64,000 nt of DNA from Aliishimia sp039978895 (GTDB taxonomy: Bacteria; Pseudomonadota; Alphaproteobacteria; Rhodobacterales; Rhodobacteraceae). The first letter of the stretch is position 1. Each line of letters begins with the position of its first letter. A program made the position numbers and the translations under genes. Below the pieces are notes generated by a model. That model saw only the letters and a program-made list of their open reading frames with translations. It was not told the origin of the DNA and did no database searches. Positions 34,117 through 43,513 of the stretch are shown piece after piece. The stretch covers positions 90,160 through 154,159 of the forward strand of contig JBDWAL010000005.1 in NCBI GenBank assembly GCA_039978895.1, in the 5' to 3' direction.

Positions 34117-35421
34117 TTAATCACCAAAAACGCGAGCAAAAATAGTGTCGACATGTTTGGTGTGATATCCAAGGTCGAATTTTTCTTCAATTTCTTCTGC
34201 ACTAAGCGCTTTTAGGACATCCGCGTCCGCAAGCAGTTCCGTTTTGAAATCCTTGCCTTCTTCCCAAACTTTCATCGCGTTGCGCTGAACCAATTTGTAG
34301 GAATCTTCACGGCTTACACCGGCTTGCGTTAGGGCCAACAAGACACGTTGGGACATGACAAGCCCACGAAATTTATTCATGTTTGCGAGCATGTTATCAG
34401 GGTAGATTACCAACTTGTCGATCACAGACGTGATGCGCGATAATGCAAAATCCAAGGTGATTGTGGTGTCTGGGCCAATGTTGCGTTCCACGGAGGAGTG
34501 CGAGATGTCCCGCTCGTGCCACAGCGCGACATTTTCCATTGCCGGAACAACAGCCATACGCACCAAACGGGCGAGGCCGGTCAGGTTTTCCGTCAAGACA
34601 GGATTGCGCTTGTGGGGCATTGCTGACGAGCCTTTTTGACCCTTGGAGAAAAACTCCTCGGCCTCAAGAACTTCAGTGCGCTGCATGTGGCGAACTTCTG
34701 TGGCGATGTTTTCAATAGAGGAACCGATCACACCCAAAGTCGCAAAAAATGCGGCATGGCGGTCACGTGGGATAACTTGTGTTGAGATCGGTTCTGGCAC
34801 CAAACCCATTTTATCGCACACATGTTCTTCTACGGCGGGGTCAATATTGGCGAATGTGCCAACAGCCCCAGAAACGGCACCTGTCGAAATTTCTGCGCGC
34901 GCGTCGCGCATGCGTGACAAGTTGCGGTCCATTTCTGCGTAAAACCGTGCAAAAGTCAGACCCATAGTTGTGGGTTCGGCATGGATGCCATGGGAGCGAC
35001 CGATGCGAACCGTATCTTTGTGCTCAAGCGCGCGGCGTTTTAGAGCAGCCAAAAGGCCCTCAATATCCGCAATCAGAATGTCGGCAGCACGGGTCAGTTG
35101 CACATTGAAACATGTGTCCAACACATCAGATGAGGTCATGCCTTGATGGACAAACCGCGCTTCGTCGTTTCCGACATGCTCAGCAAGGTGTGTCAGAAAG
35201 GCAATGACGTCATGTTTGGTGACGGCTTCGATCTCGTCGATGCGAGCCACATCAAATTCCACGTCCTTGGCTTTCCAGACGGCTTCTGCGTTCTCACGCG
35301 GGATCACACCAAGGTCAGCCATGGCGTCGCAGGCATGTGCCTCTATCTCGTACCAGATGCGGAACTTGGTCTCGGGCGACCAAATGGCAACCATATCGGG
35401 GCGGGAGTAGCGAGGGATCAT
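34117..35421 (-). CDS. purB: adenylosuccinate lyase PurB
   Basis: Acts twice in purine synthesis, splitting SAICAR and adenylosuccinate. 434 residues of the fumarase/aspartase superfamily with signature SSAMPHKRNP and the HLAEHVG and SRSHGIHAEPT regions (HAEP carries a catalytic His). Start at ATG 35421 (MIPRYSRPDM), the common N-terminus; an upstream ATG would add ten residues. Confidence 0.96.
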   Translation of the reverse strand: MIPRYSRPDMVAIWSPETKFRIWYEIEAHACDAMADLGVIPRENAEAVWKAKDVEFDVARIDEIEAVTKHDVIAFLTHLAEHVGNDEARFVHQGMTSSDVLDTCFNVQLTRAADILIADIEGLLAALKRRALEHKDTVRIGRSHGIHAEPTTMGLTFARFYAEMDRNLSRMRDARAEISTGAVSGAVGTFANIDPAVEEHVCDKMGLVPEPISTQVIPRDRHAAFFATLGVIGSSIENIATEVRHMQRTEVLEAEEFFSKGQKGSSAMPHKRNPVLTENLTGLARLVRMAVVPAMENVALWHERDISHSSVERNIGPDTTITLDFALSRITSVIDKLVIYPDNMLANMNKFRGLVMSQRVLLALTQAGVSREDSYKLVQRNAMKVWEEGKDFKTELLADADVLKALSAEEIEEKFDLGYHTKHVDTIFARVFGD

Positions 35422-35508
35422 GGAATCTTGCACCTTATTGTGTATCGTCAATCACGGTGTGGGCGTCTTAGGGTGCGCGCCGAGCAGTGACAAGAACGGA
35501 GACCCAAG

Positions 35509-35841
35509 ATGAGACGCTTTGCCCTGATTGCAGCCCTTTTTGCGATGCCTGCGATGGCACAAGAGGCGTGGGTATCTTTGACGGGGCCTGAAATCCAAGA
35601 CGCTTTGACGGGGCGCACGCTGCAATATAGCGCTGCTTGGCAAGATTTTCGTGCTTCAGGCCGCACGCTTTATAACTCCGGTGCAGACAGTTGGGGGTAT
35701 TGGGCCGTGCGCGGGGATCAATATTGCAGCATGTGGCCGCCGTCTGATCTTTGGGCTTGCTATGACATGGAACGTGCCGGGAACCGCCTGCGCTTTGTGG
35801 GGCAGGGCGATGATATTACAGAGGCCGATTATGCCGACTGA
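35509..35841 (+). CDS. small exported aromatic-rich protein
   Basis: 110 residues with a signal peptide (about 1-17, MRRFALIAALFAMPAMA). The mature part has Trp/Tyr pairs (LTGPEIQDALTGRTLQY, then SWGYWAVRGDQYCSMWPP, WACYDME) typical of a family of small periplasmic proteins in Rhodobacteraceae. Two Cys could form a disulfide. Overlaps the next gene by 11 bases, so they are co-translated. Function unknown. Confidence 0.8.
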   Translation: MRRFALIAALFAMPAMAQEAWVSLTGPEIQDALTGRTLQYSAAWQDFRASGRTLYNSGADSWGYWAVRGDQYCSMWPPSDLWACYDMERAGNRLRFVGQGDDITEADYAD

Positions 35842-36253
35842 TCGGAGTTTGTTAGATTTCCAAGGGGAGTGGACGCTTCACAAGACGATCCAGCAAACTG
35901 GGCAGCCCAATGCTATATATACCGGGCAAGCTGTGTGGCACCCTTGCGCGAAAGGCTTGCAGTATGAAGAAAGCGGCACGCTGACGATCACGGGGCATAC
36001 GCCAATGCAAACGACACGTCGCTATCTTTGGACTGACGGCTTGAATGTCTTCTTTGATGATGGACGCTTCTTTCACACAGTGCCGCCAAACGGAGGGGCC
36101 ACCCAACATGTTTGCCCGCCTGATGATTATAACGTGCTTTATGACTTTACGACTTGGCCCCGGTTTCAAGTGATTTGGCGCGTGCAGGGGCCGCGCAAAG
36201 ACTATGTGATGACTGCCAACTACGCGCCTTTGCATCCCGCACCTGTTCCCTAA
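35831..36253 (+). CDS. DUF6314 family protein
   Basis: 140 residues beginning LLDFQGEWTLHKTI, a lipocalin-like family pattern, with internal YEESGTLTITG and RRYLWTDGLNVFFDDGRFFH strands (given in part) and a C-terminal MTANYAP. No signal peptide. Its start lies inside the end of the preceding exported protein gene. Function unknown; the beta-barrel pattern may bind a small hydrophobic ligand (inference). Confidence 0.82.
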   Translation: MPTDRSLLDFQGEWTLHKTIQQTGQPNAIYTGQAVWHPCAKGLQYEESGTLTITGHTPMQTTRRYLWTDGLNVFFDDGRFFHTVPPNGGATQHVCPPDDYNVLYDFTTWPRFQVIWRVQGPRKDYVMTANYAPLHPAPVP

Positions 36254-36260
36254 GGAGGTC

Positions 36261-36521
36261 CTATTTTGACGGTTTTGCGGGGACGAATGCGTCCTTGTTC
36301 AGGCAATAGTCTGGTGCGGCGTCTAGGGCTGGACTTGCATCTTGTAACTCAGCGCAGGCTTCATGGTTTGAGCAATTGGCACAGCGCCTGACCATGCTGA
36401 CATAACTGCGCGCAGCTGTTTCGGGATTGCTTGCAATGCGCCCAGAAATATCGGCATCAAGGCGCTCTGCCATTCCGCTGACAAGACTGGCGCTTTCGCT
36501 CAACTTTCGAAAAAATTCCAT
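36261..36521 (-). CDS. DUF6455 family protein
   Basis: 86 residues with a conserved three- or four-Cys pattern: RRCANCSNHEAC near the middle and DYCLNKD near the C-terminus. It may hold a small metal or iron-sulfur site, but this is not known. No signal peptide. Convergent with the DUF6314 gene (7-base gap). Confidence 0.8.
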   Translation of the reverse strand: MEFFRKLSESASLVSGMAERLDADISGRIASNPETAARSYVSMVRRCANCSNHEACAELQDASPALDAAPDYCLNKDAFVPAKPSK

Positions 36522-36599
36522 GCGGCATTCCTTAGGTTCGGATGGGAGTTACCCATCCTGTCTAAGGAATTTCGCTATGGCATCCTTGATCTGGGTCAA

Positions 36600-37814
36600 T
36601 CAAGCGACGAGTTTCGTAACCACCTTTGCCGTGCGTTCAAGAGTTCGATGCACAGGGCATTTATCCGCGATTTCCAAAAGCCGTGCACGTTGAGTTTCAT
36701 CAAGGGCACCTGTGAGCGTGATCAATCGGCTGAACTCGTCAATCTTGTTGCCTGAGCTGGTTTCCGCGTCTTGCGCGTGGACTTTGTTGTGACTGATGTC
36801 GACAGATACGTGATCCAAGGGCCACTCTTTGCGGCGGGCATACATGCGTATCGTCATAGAGGTGCATGCGCCCAACCCGGCAGACACCAAACCATAAGGC
36901 GATAGACCCTTATTGGTGCCGCCATATGCCATCGGTTCATCAGCCAGAAGGTGATGTCCATTTCCATTGGAGATATCTTGCAAGAACCCTTTTGCATCGG
37001 CTTCAGACACACGCAACACGCCCTCTGGGACGCCAATTGGCGGGGCAGGTGGATGAAGGTCAAGGTATCGTTTGGCCCATGTAGCGATAACGTCGGCCGC
37101 GTATTCGGCGTCTGCCGCACGGGTGATAAGGTGGTCAGCTTCATCCAATGTGACAAAGGATTTCGGGTGTTTGGCAGCCGAGAAAATTTGTCCGGCATTG
37201 TCGACCGAAACGATATTGTCGTTTGGGGCATGCATGACCAGCAGCGCTGCCTTCATCTTGGCAATTGAATTGCTTAACACTTCTTCCCGGATATCTTCGA
37301 GGAACGTCTTACCAATTCGAATTGCACGCCCGCCTAATTGGACCTCGGCGCTGCCTTTGCTTTCGATCTCAGGCAATGCGGCTTCGAAATTATGGGTCAC
37401 ATGGCTGGGGTCAAAGGGCGCACCAAGAGTAACAACTGCCTTGATTTCTTCCATCTTTTTGGCAGCCTTAAGCACAGCAGCGCCGCCCAAGGAATGGCCA
37501 ATCAACATCGTTGGGGGTAAGCCACGCTCACTTAAGGCTTTAGCTGCGGCGCGCAGGTCGCTGATATTGCTTGAGAAGTTCGTATTTGAAAATTCACCTT
37601 CAGAATGACCCAGCCCCGTGAAATCGAACCGCAAAACAGCAATCCCAAGTTGGCTAAGGCGTGCCGAAATGCGCCGCGCCGCTGGAATGTCTTTGCCACA
37701 AGTGAAGCAATGCGCAAACAATGCTGTGGCAAGATGTGGTCCGTCGGGCAAATCAAGCCGAGCACTAAGTTGCGCACCGGAATGACCGGGGAAAGTGAAT
37801 CGTTCTGTAGGCAT
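36600..37814 (-). CDS. alpha/beta hydrolase-OsmC fusion
   Basis: 404 residues. An alpha/beta hydrolase (about 1-250) has the nucleophile S108 in GHSLGG, Asp in APNDNIVS (about 199) and H228 in ADHLI. A linker with Pro/Gly is followed by an OsmC/Ohr domain (about 262-404) with the paired cysteines C317 (GACTSMT) and C386 (KCPVHRTL), as in peroxidases that reduce organic hydroperoxides. The fusion suggests hydrolysis and peroxide removal on the same molecule, such as an oxidised ester. This fusion type is known in bacteria, but its substrate is not. Confidence 0.88.
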   Translation of the reverse strand: MPTERFTFPGHSGAQLSARLDLPDGPHLATALFAHCFTCGKDIPAARRISARLSQLGIAVLRFDFTGLGHSEGEFSNTNFSSNISDLRAAAKALSERGLPPTMLIGHSLGGAAVLKAAKKMEEIKAVVTLGAPFDPSHVTHNFEAALPEIESKGSAEVQLGGRAIRIGKTFLEDIREEVLSNSIAKMKAALLVMHAPNDNIVSVDNAGQIFSAAKHPKSFVTLDEADHLITRAADAEYAADVIATWAKRYLDLHPPAPPIGVPEGVLRVSEADAKGFLQDISNGNGHHLLADEPMAYGGTNKGLSPYGLVSAGLGACTSMTIRMYARRKEWPLDHVSVDISHNKVHAQDAETSSGNKIDEFSRLITLTGALDETQRARLLEIADKCPVHRTLERTAKVVTKLVA

Positions 37815-38167
37815 CGACGTCTCCTTTGTCACAAGTATGGGCGCGCGCAGCAAAAGGCACTAGGGGGTGTCACGGCGAAGTGTAAATGAAAGGTAAAATT
37901 GTAATAGTTTCGGTGTAGAGTGGCAGATGACAGCGGGCAGTTATCGCAAGCAGGTCTTCCGGTTTGCATGCGTAGCTGTGCAGGCGCTGCTGCGTATCTG
38001 ACGGCTTGCGGGCACATCAAAACGCGGTCACGAAAGTTTAGATGTCCGCACATGTCTTGATACCTGTCATTCGACCCCAAACACATCGTACAAATTGAAC
38101 CGACTGCTGGGCGCTCAGTTTTCACTTTTCAAGACGCTCTTCGTGTTCCCCCAAGAAAGTAAGCTTA
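37815..38167. other. intergenic region, nothing recognised
   Basis: About 350 bases between the divergent hydrolase-OsmC and DUF6500 genes. It should contain promoters for both, but I could not place them. No gene, repeat or terminator stands out. Confidence 0.5.
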
Positions 38168-38386
38168 ATGAGAGCAAGTTTGAGGCAAAAAATCATAGCC
38201 GTTTGCGAACAGAAAATCGCAAAGAAAGGCGACTCAGTTGGCCTGTCGTTCTACGCATTTTTTGCCAACAAAAACGACGATCCTGAACTGTTGATGGAGG
38301 CCGCTGAATGGTGGATCAAAACGCATCAACTTGACCATTTTGTTAAGGCCGTGACGATACGCGAGATGATCAAGGCGGGACTTTGA
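38168..38386 (+). CDS. DUF6500 family protein
   Basis: 72 residues: LRQKIIAVCEQKIAKKGD, SFYAFFANKNDDPELLMEAAEWW and HFVKAVTIREMI in order (given in part), an all-helical small cytoplasmic protein. It matches DUF6500 by these patterns. No known function. No clear ribosome-binding site (AGCTTA before ATG). Confidence 0.75.
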   Translation: MRASLRQKIIAVCEQKIAKKGDSVGLSFYAFFANKNDDPELLMEAAEWWIKTHQLDHFVKAVTIREMIKAGL

Positions 38387-38606
38387 GCCGCGAGGCAATG
38401 GGTTTGGCAGACCCAAACTGGTGTCGTTTCAGCTTGAGAGAAATAGTTGCCGCAAAGCTATGACCTCGGCTTGTCTGAACGCGCAGCTTTTAGGATTTTG
38501 ACGCCTGAAACGGGCACAATCCTGTCAGATCAGGCGCCCTTAAATTGTTTCATCGCTGGTATTTTGGGGGGCTCTGATTGTTTGGAAAATGGAAAGGCCG
38601 CAAGCT

Positions 38607-39134
38607 ATGACCCAAGAATTTGTCTTGATTACAGGGTGTTCAGGAGGTGGCAAATCCGCGCTTTTAGATGAACTGCGCATTCGGGGATACGTCACCATTG
38701 CTGAACCTGGACGGCGTATCGTTGCCCAAGAACTGGCAGGAACGGGACGGGCGCTGCCTTGGGTCGACATGGCCGCTTTCGCCGATCGAGCGGTTGCCAT
38801 GGCGCGAACTGATCTGTTGATGGCCAAGGGGGTGGTGTTCTTTGATCGTGGCCTGATCGACGCGGCTGTGGCCCTTCAATTTGCCAAAGGCACGCCATAT
38901 AAAAAGACCCTTGGCGCCGCACGTCATTACTCTAGCAAGGTGTTTTTTGCCCCACCTTGGGAGGGTATATTTGCACAAGATTCAGAACGAAAACATGACT
39001 TCAAATCTGCTGTTGAGGAAGCGGGACGACTTGAAGGTGCGTTGACTGATTTGGGATATGACATTTGCAAATTGCCAAAACTACCCATCACAGAGCGCGC
39101 AGAGTTTGTCTTAAACGAAGTACATCAAGGCTGA
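38607..39134 (+). CDS. AAA/P-loop ATPase
   Basis: 175 residues with a P-loop GCSGGGKSALLDEL near the start (about 9-22), an FFDRGLIDAAV strand with D-R residues typical of small kinases, and an ERKHDFKSAVEE lid-like helix. It resembles predicted ATPases or nucleotide kinases of the AAA_28 type. Start at ATG 38607 with GGAAAGG upstream. Function unknown; stand-alone. Confidence 0.8.
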   Translation: MTQEFVLITGCSGGGKSALLDELRIRGYVTIAEPGRRIVAQELAGTGRALPWVDMAAFADRAVAMARTDLLMAKGVVFFDRGLIDAAVALQFAKGTPYKKTLGAARHYSSKVFFAPPWEGIFAQDSERKHDFKSAVEEAGRLEGALTDLGYDICKLPKLPITERAEFVLNEVHQG

Positions 39135-39165
39135 CCACGCGATGGCGCGAAACCGCAACGTGGGG

Positions 39166-39900
39166 TTAACGCACGACGACATAGGTGTGAATGGCAAACA
39201 GAACCCAACGACTTTCCGGCAATCGTAACAAAGTTTGGCGTTCTGCGCGGTTAAAAGGTCGGCTTTCTGATGGGGAAAGGTCTTCACGCGGTGCCGTTTC
39301 GCTTCGAGGTTGATGCAACTCGGCATCTTCGTAGAACAAGCTGTTAAAGCGCCAAAGCGGCCGTCCGACCTGCACCCCATCAAGCAATCGCTGCACGCGC
39401 CGTCCTAAACTATCGTCATATTCATCCACCGGGCTGTGAATGGCCATCATGGGACGCCCGATTTTTTCATGAAGACTCCAGCTTGCTGGAAAGCACAGCA
39501 CAGCGGCCCCCAATAGATGTTCTTGCGCGCCCTGAGGTTTATGCAAAAGACACAGATCGCATTGCAAAAGCCGCCCTAACGTGTCCAGCGGGTCCTTTCG
39601 GTCGAGGTGTACGTCACGCCCATCCGGACATTGAACAACCGCATCCTGAACGACGTACCCCAGAGCGGGCAACAACGGCACGACATTATCCAAGACTTCC
39701 AAAGCAGGTGTCATGGCGACTTCAGGGCATGCCAAGACGTCCACGCGGTGCCGATCTAATAAGGCAAGCCGTCGCGCCATTTGCCCGCTATACGCATCAT
39801 CCACGCGCAGCCACGCCCCATTTACGGGTTGAATTCCGGGCAAACCGCGCAATTTGCGCATGTCTTCGGGGAGTTCGGATTGCAGAATTTCTGTGTGCAT
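39166..39900 (-). CDS. DUF3445 (heme-dependent oxidative N-demethylase-like) protein
   Basis: 244 residues of the DUF3445/HODM-like family. It begins with MHTEILQSELPEDMRKLRG; internal WSLHEKIGRPMMAIHSPV and the C-terminal ETLLRLPESRWVLFAIHTYVVVR-like block match the family (both given in part). Relatives include a PAS-fold heme N-demethylase subunit and proteins of dimethylamine oxidation in marine bacteria. The start is placed at 39900 because the much longer open frame beyond it lies opposite dddP. Divergent from dddP with a 117-base gap, which suggests shared control. Enzyme activity here is not shown. Confidence 0.8.
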   Translation of the reverse strand: MHTEILQSELPEDMRKLRGLPGIQPVNGAWLRVDDAYSGQMARRLALLDRHRVDVLACPEVAMTPALEVLDNVVPLLPALGYVVQDAVVQCPDGRDVHLDRKDPLDTLGRLLQCDLCLLHKPQGAQEHLLGAAVLCFPASWSLHEKIGRPMMAIHSPVDEYDDSLGRRVQRLLDGVQVGRPLWRFNSLFYEDAELHQPRSETAPREDLSPSESRPFNRAERQTLLRLPESRWVLFAIHTYVVVR

Positions 39901-40017
39901 TTTCTCTCCAGACACAGGTGTCGATGCGCCAAAAACGACATAGGCAGGCGTCGTAAAGCCTATCGACGCCACTGCGATTCTGCCGCCATCCTGACGTAAA
40001 GTCGGGGAGGCCACCAG

Positions 40018-41361
40018 ATGAACCAACACTATAGCAACACGCGTAAGATCGATCCCAACTCGGGCAGAACGTTGGGTGACGGCACCCCAAATGACAACGA
40101 CCGCGTTGAAATTGGTCCCACTCAATTGGCTTTTGCGGAATGGACCGCTGCAGGGCTTGTTCTTCCGAACCTTGCATTGATGCGTGAATATCGTTGGAAA
40201 CGGCTTACTCAACATGTGGTCGAGCGCGATTATGCCGGGGTGTTGATGTTTGACCCGCTCAATATCCGGTACGCAACTGACTCTACGAATATGCAGCTTT
40301 GGAACACGCACAATCCGTTTCGAGCTGTGTTGGTTTGTGCGGATGGATATATGGTCATTTGGGATTACAAAAACTCGCCCTTCCTGAGTGAATTCAACCC
40401 GCTTGTCCGTGAACAACGAAGCGGGGCGTCGATGTTTTATTTCTCGACCGGGGACGGGGGCGAAACTGCGGCAGAACAATTCGCCAATGAGGTTCGCGAG
40501 CTTCTGGCTGAGCATGCACCAGGACATAAACGCATCGCCGTGGATAAAATTATGCTGCACGGCGCGCGGGCCTTGGAAGCCCAAGGGTTTGAAATCAAAG
40601 ACGGCGAAGAAGTCACTGAAAAATCCCGCGCGATCAAAGGGCCAGATGAAATTCTTGCGATGCGTTGCGCCAATCATTCTTGCGAAACGTCGGTCAAACT
40701 TATGGAAGATTTTGCCCGTTCGCATATCCCCGGCGGCAATGTGTCGGAAGATGATATATGGGCGGTCATGCATGCAGAAAATATCAAGCGGGGCGGGGAG
40801 TGGATCGAAACGCGTTTGTTGTCTTCTGGACCACGTACCAATCCGTGGTTTCAAGAATGCGGCCCGCGGATCACCCAAAACAACGAAATCCTAGCATTTG
40901 ATACTGATCTTATTGGTGCATACGGGATCTGCATTGATATCTCGCGGACATGGTGGATCGGCGACGAAAAACCCCGCCCAGATATGATCGAAGCCATGCG
41001 TTGCGGTGTCGAGCACATTCAAACCAACATGGAGATGCTCAAACCCGGCGTCATGATCCCAGAATTGACCGCAAACACGCATGTTTTGCCTGATAAATAC
41101 CAAGCGTTGAAATATGGGTGTCTGATGCACGGCGTGGGATTGTGCGATGAATGGCCGCTTGTGGCCTACCCAGATAAGGCTGTGCGTGGCGCATTTGATT
41201 ACCCGCTCGAAGTGGGTATGACCCTGTGCGTTGAGGCTTTGATCGGCGAGGTCGGAGGCGATTTTTCGATCAAGCTAGAAGATCAGGTTCTGATCACCGA
41301 AGACGGGTATGAAAACTTGACGACGTATCCGTTTGATCCTGCACTGATGGGCAATTCCTAA
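40018..41361 (+). CDS. dddP: dimethylsulfoniopropionate lyase DddP
   Basis: 447 residues of the M24 peptidase fold, without peptidase activity in known relatives; cleaves DMSP to dimethyl sulfide and acrylate. The metal site residues of published DddP structures fall at the same numbers: D295, D297, D307, H371, E406 and E421, and D377, the proposed catalytic residue, is kept in HGVGLCDEWP. The N-terminus (MNQHYSNTRKIDP) and C-terminus (YPFDPALMG) match roseobacter DddP closely as I remember them. GGGGAGG precedes the ATG. Divergent from DUF3445 and convergent with an acyl-CoA ligase. Probably functional. Confidence 0.95.
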   Translation: MNQHYSNTRKIDPNSGRTLGDGTPNDNDRVEIGPTQLAFAEWTAAGLVLPNLALMREYRWKRLTQHVVERDYAGVLMFDPLNIRYATDSTNMQLWNTHNPFRAVLVCADGYMVIWDYKNSPFLSEFNPLVREQRSGASMFYFSTGDGGETAAEQFANEVRELLAEHAPGHKRIAVDKIMLHGARALEAQGFEIKDGEEVTEKSRAIKGPDEILAMRCANHSCETSVKLMEDFARSHIPGGNVSEDDIWAVMHAENIKRGGEWIETRLLSSGPRTNPWFQECGPRITQNNEILAFDTDLIGAYGICIDISRTWWIGDEKPRPDMIEAMRCGVEHIQTNMEMLKPGVMIPELTANTHVLPDKYQALKYGCLMHGVGLCDEWPLVAYPDKAVRGAFDYPLEVGMTLCVEALIGEVGGDFSIKLEDQVLITEDGYENLTTYPFDPALMGNS

Positions 41362-41389
41362 GACTTACCAAACGCCAAAACTGCCCATA

Positions 41390-42925
41390 TCAGATATTAC
41401 GATCAACTTTGTCCCAATAGGGGGCACGCAATCTGGGCTTAAAGATCTTACCGCTGTCTTCGCGCGGCAAGTTCGCGTGAAAATCTATGATGCGCGGGTA
41501 TTTAAAGCGTGCCAGTTTTCCTTCAAGAAAATTGAAAACGTCTTGGGTCTTGGGTGTCCAACCATCAGCAGCCTGCACGGCGGCAACGATCTGTTCCCCA
41601 AATTCGGGGTCCGGTGCGCCAAAGACTGCCACATCGCGGATAAATGGTGCGCGCATCAAAACCGCTTCGATCTCTGCAGGGAAAATATTCGCCCCCCCTG
41701 AAATTATCATATCTTTCTTGCGATCCGTGATGAATAAAAAGCCGTCTTCATCCAGCCATCCCAAATCGCCGACAGAAAAGTGGCCGTGTTTCTCAGCGGC
41801 TGAACGGCTTTCGGGATCATTTGAATAATCAAAACCGCCAAACGCATCCATCCGCGCATAGATTTCGCCAACCTCGCCTGCGGGCAATTTCTTGCCGTCT
41901 GGATCAAGGATTAGGATCGTTCCGCCCATTTGCATGCGCCCCGCTGTGCCCGGTGTTGCAAGTGCGTCCTGCGAGGACACCATGGTCATAAAGCCAATCT
42001 CTGTGGCGCCGTAACTTTCCCAAAACACAGGCCCCCACCACTCAATCATCGCGGCCTTTAAATCATGTGGCCATGGTGATCCGGTCGAAACACAAAATTC
42101 AACTGATGACAGGTCGTATCGGCTTTTCACCGCGTCGGGCAATTTGAGCATGCGGCTCATCATCGTTGGCACCAGATAGATATGGGTGATCTGGTTGTCT
42201 TGGATGGCGGCGAGAAACGCTTCAGGTTCGAATTTCGGAGCGATAAGCGTGGAAACGCCGTCACTGATCAGTGCTGCGCTGGTAAGCGTGGAGGGCGCAG
42301 AATGATAGATTGGGGCAGCGGTGAAAAAGCGCGATCCAGGTTGGAAGCCCATCATCTCAGAACCAACCCGACGCAAGACGATTTCGAAATCTTTGCGCGG
42401 TCCAGACCCACCGCGCCGCACCCCTTTAGGGGCGCCAGTCGACCCTGACGTGTAGCGCAGCAGCGGGCGCATCATGGCACGTTCTTCAAGTGCGGCCTGA
42501 GCGTCGACAAGGGTGCGCCATTCTGGGCTTTCTACGTCAGTCTTCGCGCTATCTGCGCCGATCTCATAGGCTGCACATAGGGCTGGGCCGGGGGTAACAC
42601 CGATCACCGTACGACCTGTTAACGCGGGTCGCACAGCATCGATCAGGTCGCGATGAATAATCACGAATTGCGCACCGCTGTCATCACAGATGGCGGCAAC
42701 TTCGTCTGCGGCCGCGTGCCAGTTTAGGGCGACAAGGATTGTTCCTGCCAATGCCGCCGCGCGCATGATCTCAAGTTGTGCTAGATCGTTGCGCATGATG
42801 ACTGCGACCGGAACATCAGGGCCAGCTTTAAGCGCGATCAACGCAGCCGCCCCTTTGGCCGCGCGTAGTTCCAGCGCGTCGCGTGTGATCTGTTGTTCAA
42901 AGTCGGCGGCCCATATGTCTGGCAA
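41390..42925 (-). CDS. AMP-dependent acyl-CoA synthetase
   Basis: 511-residue ANL-family ligase that makes an acyl-AMP and then an acyl-CoA. Motifs in order: YTSGSTGAPKG (ATP loop), SYGATEIGF, the GDLGWLDEDGFLFITDRKKDMI hinge (given in part) and the C-terminal Lys in REDSGKIFKP. The substrate is unknown. Because it ends 28 bases from the end of dddP, it could use acrylate, 3-hydroxypropionate or a DMSP-derived acid, but that is only context. Separate transcript. Confidence 0.88.
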   Translation of the reverse strand: MPDIWAADFEQQITRDALELRAAKGAAALIALKAGPDVPVAVIMRNDLAQLEIMRAAALAGTILVALNWHAAADEVAAICDDSGAQFVIIHRDLIDAVRPALTGRTVIGVTPGPALCAAYEIGADSAKTDVESPEWRTLVDAQAALEERAMMRPLLRYTSGSTGAPKGVRRGGSGPRKDFEIVLRRVGSEMMGFQPGSRFFTAAPIYHSAPSTLTSAALISDGVSTLIAPKFEPEAFLAAIQDNQITHIYLVPTMMSRMLKLPDAVKSRYDLSSVEFCVSTGSPWPHDLKAAMIEWWGPVFWESYGATEIGFMTMVSSQDALATPGTAGRMQMGGTILILDPDGKKLPAGEVGEIYARMDAFGGFDYSNDPESRSAAEKHGHFSVGDLGWLDEDGFLFITDRKKDMIISGGANIFPAEIEAVLMRAPFIRDVAVFGAPDPEFGEQIVAAVQAADGWTPKTQDVFNFLEGKLARFKYPRIIDFHANLPREDSGKIFKPRLRAPYWDKVDRNI

Positions 42926-43070
42926 TTCGCGTCTCCTGATGGTCGTTTTTTTTGCCCCCTAATCGGTCAAATAGATTGAGACAACGGCGGGTGAGCCGGA
43001 CAAATTTGGCTAGGGTGATGTCGTGACATGACGCTCAATGGGGTAAGGTCAAGACACTCCGCGCGCAGGC

Positions 43071-43385
43071 TTAAGTTGGTGACAGGATGTGGATTTTGCG
43101 GTCCGCAAGCATGTCCGCTGTGCTGGCCCCGTATGCTTTCATGTGCTCGGATTTTGCATGTGCGCCAAGGGTTTGCATGCTGGTCCATTTTTCCACGACA
43201 ACAAACGTGTCAGGGCCAAATGTGCTCTGCATCGGGCCTGCATTTTCTGTATCGATTGTAGCTTCATAAGCGATGCAACCTTCTTCAGCCAAAACGGCGG
43301 GCACGTTTGCGTTGAACAATTCGAGCACAGCTGCGCGCTGACCGGGTTTTGTTGTAATGACGGCGAGCACGTGAATAATCGACAT
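43071..43385 (-). CDS. antibiotic biosynthesis monooxygenase (ABM) domain protein
   Basis: 104-residue ferredoxin-like fold of the ABM/YgiN type: starts IIHVLAVITTKPGQRAAVLELF, with ACIAYE-like CIAYEATID and VVVEKWTSMQTLGAHAKSEHM (both given in part). Members are quinol monooxygenases or heme-degrading enzymes; most are uncharacterised. AGGA before the ATG. Between the ligase and the transglycosylase genes, no operon. Confidence 0.88.
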   Translation of the reverse strand: MSIIHVLAVITTKPGQRAAVLELFNANVPAVLAEEGCIAYEATIDTENAGPMQSTFGPDTFVVVEKWTSMQTLGAHAKSEHMKAYGASTADMLADRKIHILSPT

Positions 43386-43513
43386 AGTGAGGTTCCTATA
43401 TGTTGGTTTTGGTCTGTCGATGAGACGCTAGCCGCTTATCTGAAAGTCGGCAACGCGGGGCCGCGTTTTACCCCACGTGCTTTCGTCCCTTCGCCCATCG
43501 TCCCGTTGGATAG

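Noticed and set aside
39901..40878. Long open extension of the DUF3445 frame across dddP on the opposite strand
   Set aside because: It is antisense to an unmistakable dddP; the DUF3445 family starts near 39900, where MHTEILQ fits the usual N-terminus.
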